Assembly: GCA_041750915.1 (NCBI GenBank)
Contig: JBGSYJ010000095.1
Span: 1 to 11,233, forward strand
DNA from: JBGSYJ01 sp041750915
GTDB lineage: Bacteria; Acidobacteriota; Thermoanaerobaculia; Gp7-AA8
DNA: 11,233 bases
Direction of reading: 5' to 3'
The translations under genes were made by a program, and so were the position numbers. Every line of letters begins with the position of its first letter. Within the stretch, counting starts at the first letter, position 1. Shown here piece by piece: positions 6,321 through 11,233 of this stretch. The notes under the pieces were generated by a model. It saw only the letters and a list, made by a program, of their open reading frames with translations. It was not told where the DNA came from and made no database searches.

Positions 6321-7419
6321 TCCGAAAAGCATTTGCGTCATCCGCCTGTCGGCGATTGGCGATGCGATCCACACCCTGCCGCTGATGAATGGCCTGAGGC
6401 GTGCCTTCCCTTTCACTCGTTTGACCTGGGTCGTGCAGCCGGTGCCTCATCAGCTCGTGCGTCACCAGAGCGCCGTGGACGAGTTCATTGTCTTTGATCC
6501 ACGCGGCGGAATCTCTGCGTGGCGGAATCTGCAAAAGACGCTGGCTGAACGAGAGTTCGATCTGGTGCTCGTGCCGCAGATCAGCGCCAAGGCGTGGATG
6601 GTCGCTCAGTTGATCCGTCCCGCGCGGCGTCTCGGTTTCGACTTCCGAAGATCTCGCGACTTTCACTGGTTCTTCACCAACGACCATCTTCCGCCGCATG
6701 AGCGCCAGCATGTTCAGGACGAGCAGCTCGAGTTTTTCGATGCTTTCGGGATTGCCCGTGATCCCGTTGTCTGGGATCTCGTGATTACCGACGAAGAGAA
6801 GAGACTCGCGCGAGACTACTATTCGAAGTTCGAGCGTCCAGCCGTCGCGCTGGTGGTTGCGACATCGCGGGAGGAAAAGGACTGGAATCCGGAGGGCTAC
6901 GCGCGGGTGATTGAATCGCTGGATCGTGACTTCGGCATGCAACCGGTTCTCGTCGGTGGTCCGAGTCCGAAGGAGCGCTCGATCACCGAGAAGATTCTTG
7001 CTGAATCGAAAGTACTGCCCGCGGTCGCGCTGGACGGGCCGATGCGGGAGACGTTGTGGAAGGTATGGGGCGCCGATCTGATCATCTCACCCGATACCGG
7101 GCCGCTTCACGCAGCGGTGGCGCTCGACAAACCGGTGATCGGACTTTATGGATACTCCGACCCCCGTCGCTGCGGCCCCTATCGACGATTCGCCGATCTT
7201 CTCGTTGACAAGTTCAATGAGGATGGCAGTGGCCCGATCACCCGTCGCAGTCGGCCGTGTCGAATGAATGAAATCACTCCAGCAGACGTGTTGGACAAGG
7301 TCGCGATCGCGGAGCAACGGTATCTCGATCGAGGCAATGTCCGGGATATCGCAGTGGATGACTCAGTCAGAATCCGGCCGGTGCGGTCTGCCGCGGGTCC
7401 TGAACGCTTCCGACCGTGA
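6313..7419 (+). CDS. ADP-heptose:LPS heptosyltransferase family (GT9)
   Basis: A 368-residue glycosyltransferase of family 9, which transfers heptose from ADP-heptose to the growing inner core of lipopolysaccharide on the cytoplasmic side. It has the N-terminal signature VIRLSAIGDAIHTLPL (9-24) and a Rossmann-type first half. The C-terminal nucleotide-sugar site is seen in PVLVGGPSPKE and in SPDTGPLHAAVALDKPVIGLYG (D261-H266 at its core), followed by SDPRRCGPY. Length and motif order fit WaaC/WaaF/WaaQ; which of these cannot be decided. The ATG at 6313 overlaps the end of the kinase gene (ATGGGTGA), so the two are very likely one operon with coupled translation. An in-frame reading from further upstream, inside the kinase gene, is rejected because the family motif starts right after this ATG. 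Its tail overlaps the convergent Gfo/Idh gene by 53 bp; residues after about 340 are beyond the normal fold. Confidence 0.93.
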   Translation: MGDPKSICVIRLSAIGDAIHTLPLMNGLRRAFPFTRLTWVVQPVPHQLVRHQSAVDEFIVFDPRGGISAWRNLQKTLAEREFDLVLVPQISAKAWMVAQLIRPARRLGFDFRRSRDFHWFFTNDHLPPHERQHVQDEQLEFFDAFGIARDPVVWDLVITDEEKRLARDYYSKFERPAVALVVATSREEKDWNPEGYARVIESLDRDFGMQPVLVGGPSPKERSITEKILAESKVLPAVALDGPMRETLWKVWGADLIISPDTGPLHAAVALDKPVIGLYGYSDPRRCGPYRRFADLLVDKFNEDGSGPITRRSRPCRMNEITPADVLDKVAIAEQRYLDRGNVRDIAVDDSVRIRPVRSAAGPERFRP

Positions 7420-8455
7420 CCCATTCGCCCCCGATGCGATGTGAACGGCGCGCGGCATCCAGCACCTGCTGCTGGCGGAGTCCGTCGGCGAAGGTCGCGC
7501 CGTGCTTCAGCGCGCTCCGGTCACCGTCATCCAGCGCCGTTCGAATCGCGCGCCCCAGGTAGACGGTCGCCGTTCCGAACGCGCCGCCCGGTGAATCTCC
7601 CATGGACGCGATGTCTTCCTCCAGCACCGTCTCCCATGACCCTCCGGACATCGCGCTGAAGAGGGCTCCATCCCGGAGACGGAGCCCGCCGTTCTCTCCG
7701 TGTAGCGTGATGGTGGTCGGTTCATCGACAGAGGCTACGGCACTCAACGTGATCACGCCCAGGGCTCCATTCGAGAAGCGGACGTGAAACGACGCGAAGT
7801 CGTCCGACGTCACCGCGCGATCAGATCCTTCCCACGGCCTCGTCGCAACGAAAGTTCCCAGCAGAGCCTGAACCGCGTCGATCTCTCCACAGAGATGACG
7901 AAGCGCATCGACAGCGTGCGAGCCGACTGCACCGAGGATTCCTCCGCCCTGCGCCTCGTCGCTCCACCAGTTCCAGGGACGATCCGTCGCTCCGCGGGAC
8001 GGACTGGAGTATCGCACCTCGGCATGGCGCAGTGTTCCGATAGAGCCGAGCTTCTCCCGTGCGGCTGCCCACGCCGGAAGGAAGCGGAGCTCGTGGTCGA
8101 TCAGGCTGATCTGACCAGGCCGCGATTCGGCCTCGCCCAGCATCGCTTCGGCTTCTTCCGAGTTCATCGCCGTCGGCTTTTCACTCAGCACATGCTTTCC
8201 GGCGCGCAACGACGCGAGAGCTATCTCCATGTGTGTTGAAGGAGGCGTGACGATCGAGACGAGATCGATGGCTTCGTCGCTGACGAGCTCGCGCCAGTCG
8301 TCGTACGCCCTGCTGACTTCCAGCTCGGATGCGATCTTCCTCGTCTTCTCCGAAGTCTTGCCCGAAATGCCGACCACGTCGAGTCCCGCGCGTCGAAACG
8401 CCGGAACCTGCACGCGAGCTCCCCATCCAGTGCCGATGATGCCGATCTTTGCCAT
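7367..8455 (-). CDS. Gfo/Idh/MocA family oxidoreductase
   Basis: A 362-residue NAD(P)-dependent dehydrogenase of the glucose-fructose oxidoreductase / inositol dehydrogenase family. The N-terminal Rossmann domain begins IGIIGTGWGARVQVPAF, with GxGxxG at 8-13. VTPPSTHMEIAL and the hallmark SEKPTA (E92, K93, P94) follow. The C-terminal domain carries GGGILGAVGSHAVDALRHL, where H180 and D183 sit at the usual catalytic positions. The substrate, probably a sugar, cyclitol or derivative, cannot be told. I start it at ATG 8455-8453, as the family begins directly with the Rossmann strand. The frame stays open further upstream through heptamer repeats and would add a low-complexity LLSTVYC-repeat leader, which is rejected. 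No Shine-Dalgarno is seen; TACACT lies six bases before the ATG. The 3' end overlaps the heptosyltransferase gene by 53 bp on the opposite strand. Confidence 0.93.
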   Translation of the reverse strand: MAKIGIIGTGWGARVQVPAFRRAGLDVVGISGKTSEKTRKIASELEVSRAYDDWRELVSDEAIDLVSIVTPPSTHMEIALASLRAGKHVLSEKPTAMNSEEAEAMLGEAESRPGQISLIDHELRFLPAWAAAREKLGSIGTLRHAEVRYSSPSRGATDRPWNWWSDEAQGGGILGAVGSHAVDALRHLCGEIDAVQALLGTFVATRPWEGSDRAVTSDDFASFHVRFSNGALGVITLSAVASVDEPTTITLHGENGGLRLRDGALFSAMSGGSWETVLEEDIASMGDSPGGAFGTATVYLGRAIRTALDDGDRSALKHGATFADGLRQQQVLDAARRSHRIGGEWVTVGSVQDPRQTAPAGF

Positions 8456-8461
8456 GGGGAG

Positions 8462-8467
8462 AGTGTA
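8462..8467 (-). promoter_or_regulatory. Candidate -10 box of the Gfo/Idh gene (leaderless-type spacing)
   Basis: TACACT on the minus strand ends six bases before the ATG at 8455, exactly as at pabB. There is no Shine-Dalgarno and no clear -35. The upstream DNA is the heptamer repeat, so the promoter would abut or use it. Confidence 0.35.
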
Positions 8468-8478
8468 GGTGATTGGAT

Positions 8479-8607
<129 letters not shown>

Positions 8608-8612
8608 GGTGG

Positions 8613-8670
8613 CTACTGTCTCCTGTCTACTGTGTACTGTCTACTTCATGTCTACTTCATGTCTACTTCA
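8613..8670. repeat. Inverted copy of the heptamer array plus an 11-bp tandem repeat
   Basis: 8613-8645 is the reverse complement of 8479-8511 with one mismatch over 33 bp, including the variant AGTACAC unit. It is followed by nearly three copies of GTCTACTTCAT (8639-8649, 8650-8660, 8661-8670). The array ends eight bases before the Shine-Dalgarno of the next gene and so would lie in its 5' leader. Confidence 0.85.
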
Positions 8671-8678
8671 CCAGTCTT

Positions 8679-8685
8679 AGAGGAG
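8679..8685 (+). promoter_or_regulatory. Shine-Dalgarno that decides a TTG start
   Basis: AGAGGAG lies eight bases before TTG at 8694. It supports this start over any in-frame start further upstream inside the repeats. Confidence 0.7.
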
Positions 8686-8693
8686 CACGCCAC

Positions 8694-9866
8694 TTGAACT
8701 ATCTGATTCTTGGCGCCGGCCGCATGGGCTTCGGCGCCGCATTCGACCTGATTCACAACGCCGGCGCTTCGCGGGTGACGGTTGCCGATGTCGATTTCTC
8801 CCGCGCGCAGGATGTGGCGCGCAGGATAGGTACTGAAAGAATCGTTCCTGTTGCACTGGATGTGCTGGCGGACGACAAGGTTCTGGAACTGATGCGGCAG
8901 CACGATGCGGTGATCAGTTGCGTCGTCTATCACCACAACGTCCGCCTCGCGAAGCTCGCCATTGCTGCACCCGTTCATTTCTGCGACCTGGGCGGCAACA
9001 ACGACGTCGTCGAGGCTGAGCTTGCTCTCGATGAGAAGGCGCGCGCCGCGGGAATCAACGTAGTCCCCGATTGCGGACTCGCTCCCGGGATGGTGGCCGT
9101 GCTCGCGGCACATGGAATCGAGAGATTCGAGTCGGTCGAGTCGGTTCACATACGAGTTGGAGGACTTCCGCAGACCCCGAAGCCGCCACTGAATTACCAG
9201 ATCGTTTTCTCGGTCGAAGGTCTGATCAACGAGTACGTCGAGCCCGCGCGGGTTCTGCGCGATGGAAAGATCATTTCCGTGCCGTCAATGGAAGAGCTCG
9301 AGACACTCGAGTTTCCCGCGCCGTTCGGTTTGATGGAAGCTTTCCAGACTTCGGGTGGTACATCGACGCTTCCTCACACGTACCTCGGCAGAATTCAGAA
9401 TCTCGACTACAAGACGATCCGCTATCCGGGGCATTGCGCGCAGTTCGGCACAATGATCAACCTGGGGCTCGCAAGCAGCGAGGCTGTGACGATCGACGGA
9501 TCTCGAGTGGTGCCGCGCCGGCTGCTGGGCGAGCTGCTGCTCGCGCATCTCCCAGCGGATGAGCCCGATGCGGTTCTGGTCCGGCTCGACTTTCTCGGGA
9601 GGATAGGCGGCGAGGACAAACTGCTTCGCTACCAGATCATCGACCTCTCGGATGAAACGAACGGCCTCAGCGCCATGATGCGAACCACCGCGTTCCCGGC
9701 CGCGATCGTCGCCCGGATGATGGCGGAGGGCGAGACGTTTGCGAAAGGAGCGCTTCCGCAGGAGCGGTGCATTCCACCTGGACCGTTCGTCGCGGCCTTG
9801 CGTGCTCGCAACATCCGGCTCGAGGAGTTCACGGCAGACGGCCGCGACATGAGTGCGCTGCCGTAG
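8694..9866 (+). CDS. Lysine 6-dehydrogenase / saccharopine dehydrogenase family protein
   Basis: A 390-residue NAD(P)-dependent enzyme. The N-terminus NYLILGAGRMGFGAAFDL (2-19) is a Rossmann GxGxMG fold, followed by VTVADVDFSRA, CDLGGNNDVV, PDCGLAPGMVAVLAAHG and VGGLPQTPKPPLNYQ. Later come FSVEGLINEY, EAFQTSGGTSTLPHTY, YKTIRYPGH, and MMRTTAFPAAIVARMMAEG near the end. As I recall the Geobacillus L-lysine 6-dehydrogenase, motif order and length (about 385) match well. That enzyme oxidises the epsilon-amino group of lysine, giving 2-aminoadipate-6-semialdehyde that cyclises to piperideine-6-carboxylate. A saccharopine reductase or related amino-acid dehydrogenase is the main alternative. The start is TTG 8694, decided by AGAGGAG at 8679-8685. 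An earlier in-frame reading would run through tandem repeats. It is divergent from the Gfo/Idh gene, and its TAG is built into a hairpin. Confidence 0.88.
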   Translation: MNYLILGAGRMGFGAAFDLIHNAGASRVTVADVDFSRAQDVARRIGTERIVPVALDVLADDKVLELMRQHDAVISCVVYHHNVRLAKLAIAAPVHFCDLGGNNDVVEAELALDEKARAAGINVVPDCGLAPGMVAVLAAHGIERFESVESVHIRVGGLPQTPKPPLNYQIVFSVEGLINEYVEPARVLRDGKIISVPSMEELETLEFPAPFGLMEAFQTSGGTSTLPHTYLGRIQNLDYKTIRYPGHCAQFGTMINLGLASSEAVTIDGSRVVPRRLLGELLLAHLPADEPDAVLVRLDFLGRIGGEDKLLRYQIIDLSDETNGLSAMMRTTAFPAAIVARMMAEGETFAKGALPQERCIPPGPFVAALRARNIRLEEFTADGRDMSALP

Positions 9867-9887
9867 CGGGACATTCCGATGTCCCGC
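9866..9887. repeat. REP-like hairpin at the end of the lysine dehydrogenase gene
   Basis: GCGGGACAT-TCCG-ATGTCCCGC, a perfect 9-bp stem whose first base is the last base of the TAG stop codon (9864-9866). It may end or protect the transcript; there is no T-run. Confidence 0.75.
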
Positions 9888-9971
9888 GTCCGAGGAGTGA
9901 CGCGATACGGCATTTGGGGCATTCATTCCGAGCCGTGGCGCCATAACGCGCACGTTGCAACGCACCGGAAC

Positions 9972-9993
9972 GCGGCGGATCGGAATCCGCCGC
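9972..9993. repeat. REP-like hairpin at the end of the histidine kinase gene
   Basis: Read on the minus strand: GCGGCGGAT-TCCG-ATCCGCCGC, a perfect 9-bp stem whose first base is the last base of the kinase TAG stop (9995-9993). It has the same outer frame and loop as the hairpin at 9866-9887, with compensated changes in the middle of the stem. The 84 bp between the two hairpins show nothing recognisable. Confidence 0.75.
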
Positions 9994-11233
9994 TACTTTG
10001 TCTCCTGCGTGGGGAGGTGAACGGTGAAGCTCGCGCCTGTTCCCGTGCCGTCGCTATCGACACTGACCTGACCTCCGTGAAGGTCGACGATCTGTTTCAC
10101 GATAGAGAGACCAAGCCCGAGGCCTCCTTTCTTCGTCCCTTCGTCGGCCTGGCGGAAGGGGTCGAAAAGCTGACTGAGCAGACTGTCCGAGATTCCGGGA
10201 CCTGTATCGGAGACAGTGAGCTCCACGTCATTTTCTACTCGCGTCCGCAGGCTCACCGTCACCTTTCCGCCCTCGGGGGTGAACTTGATGGCGTTGGACA
10301 GCAGATTCCAGACGACCTGCTGGATGCGGCCGGGATCCCCGAAGATGGAAATGTCGGGCTCGATCTGTGCGATCAGCCGGATCTTTTTGAGATCAGCCGA
10401 CGGCATCAGCGACTGCAGCGCTGCGTGAACGACGGCGGAGAGCTCGAAGTGCCGTTTTTCCAGTCGGAGTTTTCCCAGCACGATGCGCGACACGTCGAGA
10501 ATGTCCTCGATGATTTGCGCCTGCATTCCGGCACTGTTCCTGATCATTTCCAGCGCCAGGCCGAACGTTTTTTCATCGTGTCCACTCTCTTCCAGAATGT
10601 CGATCCAACCGATGATCGACGTCATCGGCGTTCGTAGCTCGTGAGACACGATGGCAAGGAATACGTCCTTGGAACGATTTGCGGCCCGTGATTCTTCGAG
10701 GAGACGCGCTTTCTCGGCTTCGATTCGCTTTCGTTCGCGAATGTCCCGGGCAAAGCCGGTGAACAGCCGACGCCCTCCGTCGATCGATTCTCCGAATGAT
10801 ATCTCGAGCGGAATTTCCGTGCCGTCGCGGTGAAGGCCGGGTAGCTCGACGCCTGCCCACGGAATATTTCGCTTTCCAGTGGCGGCATAGCGGTGCAGAC
10901 CGAGGTCGTGAGCGGCTTTGAATCTCGCCGGCATGATGACGTGCAGGCTCCGCCCCGTGAGCTCACCCGCCGGATAGCCGAACAGCTTCTCCGCGGCCGA
11001 GTTTGCAAAAAGAATCCTGCTCGTTTCGTCGATGGTGAAGATCGCATCTTGAGCCGTCTCCGCGATGACGCGGTAACGCTCACGTGTTTCCGCAAGCTGC
11101 TCGTTGGTGCGCCGCTGCTGCAGATAGCCGGCCACCTGGGCACCGATCACCGTCATGACCTTGACAGCCTCCTCGCGAGGGGGCCAGTCGGTACGGCTGA
11201 AGAACTGCAACACGCCCAGTACGCGATCCGAAA
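9993..11233 (-). CDS. GAF-PAS sensor histidine kinase (partial, N-terminus off the right edge)
   Basis: The visible 412 residues are the C-terminal part of a sensor kinase that autophosphorylates and passes the phosphate to a response regulator. Entering from the edge, the frame is open and reads SDRVLGVLQFF...IGAQVAGYL, the end of a GAF domain. A PAS domain follows (YRVIAETAQDAIFTID to FTGFARDIRERKRIE), with a short helix into HisKA. The phospho-accepting histidine is at 10643-10641 in AIVSHELRTPMTSIIG. The HATPase domain has the N box WNLLSNAIKF, VSDTGPGIS, FDPFRQAD and GGLGLGLSIVKQIVDLHGG. It ends after HLPTQETK with no C-terminal receiver. No membrane segment is visible, but one may lie beyond the edge. 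A GTG at 11213 is not taken as the start because the GAF domain clearly continues upstream. No response regulator is adjacent on the visible side. Confidence 0.95.
   Translation of the reverse strand, partial: SDRVLGVLQFFSRTDWPPREEAVKVMTVIGAQVAGYLQQRRTNEQLAETRERYRVIAETAQDAIFTIDETSRILFANSAAEKLFGYPAGELTGRSLHVIMPARFKAAHDLGLHRYAATGKRNIPWAGVELPGLHRDGTEIPLEISFGESIDGGRRLFTGFARDIRERKRIEAEKARLLEESRAANRSKDVFLAIVSHELRTPMTSIIGWIDILEESGHDEKTFGLALEMIRNSAGMQAQIIEDILDVSRIVLGKLRLEKRHFELSAVVHAALQSLMPSADLKKIRLIAQIEPDISIFGDPGRIQQVVWNLLSNAIKFTPEGGKVTVSLRTRVENDVELTVSDTGPGISDSLLSQLFDPFRQADEGTKKGGLGLGLSIVKQIVDLHGGQVSVDSDGTGTGASFTVHLPTQETK

Noticed and set aside
9879..10637. A 252-codon plus-strand open frame opposite the histidine kinase
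   Set aside because: It is antisense to the HATPase and HisKA regions, whose motifs are unmistakable on the minus strand.

Overview
The window is GC-rich, densely coding DNA from a Gram-negative-type bacterium. A Kdo-kinase-like gene followed by an ADP-heptose glycosyltransferase implies lipopolysaccharide inner-core synthesis. The mixed gene order, the hairpin and heptamer repeats between genes and the general protein style remind me of Acidobacteriota or related soil phyla. That placement is a guess, because no rRNA or marker gene is present. Eight protein genes are recognisable, plus one small unknown gene. I saw no tRNA, rRNA, CRISPR array, transposase, phage gene or plasmid function.

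Layout from left to right. A minus-strand pabB (folate pathway) runs off the left edge. Diverging from it is a 56-residue acidic protein of unknown function with a very good ribosome binding site. After a hairpin-rich gap comes a plus-strand 810-residue cyanophycin-synthetase-like gene (cphA family). Its N-terminal domain and Mur-ligase half look intact, but its ATP-grasp half is shortened and has lost expected catalytic residues. A 317-bp intergenic region carries a nested palindrome of about 143 bp. It is followed by a response regulator with a c-di-GMP phosphodiesterase (EAL) output, then a Kdo-kinase-like gene overlapping by 8 bp a heptosyltransferase gene. The heptosyltransferase ends tail-to-tail, with a 53-bp overlap, against a minus-strand Gfo/Idh/MocA oxidoreductase. 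A region of heptanucleotide tandem repeats and an inverted copy separates that gene from a divergent lysine 6-dehydrogenase/saccharopine-dehydrogenase-family gene that starts at TTG. That gene faces a minus-strand hybrid histidine kinase fragment (GAF end, PAS, HisKA, HATPase), which runs off the right edge. The two facing genes end in matching REP-like hairpins fused to their stop codons.

The genes do not form one pathway. The clear functional unit is the kinase plus heptosyltransferase pair (LPS core). The most interesting items are the CphA-like protein with an apparently disabled ATP-grasp domain, the three kinds of intergenic repeat structure, and two minus-strand genes with an identical TACACT-N6-ATG arrangement that suggests leaderless transcripts.
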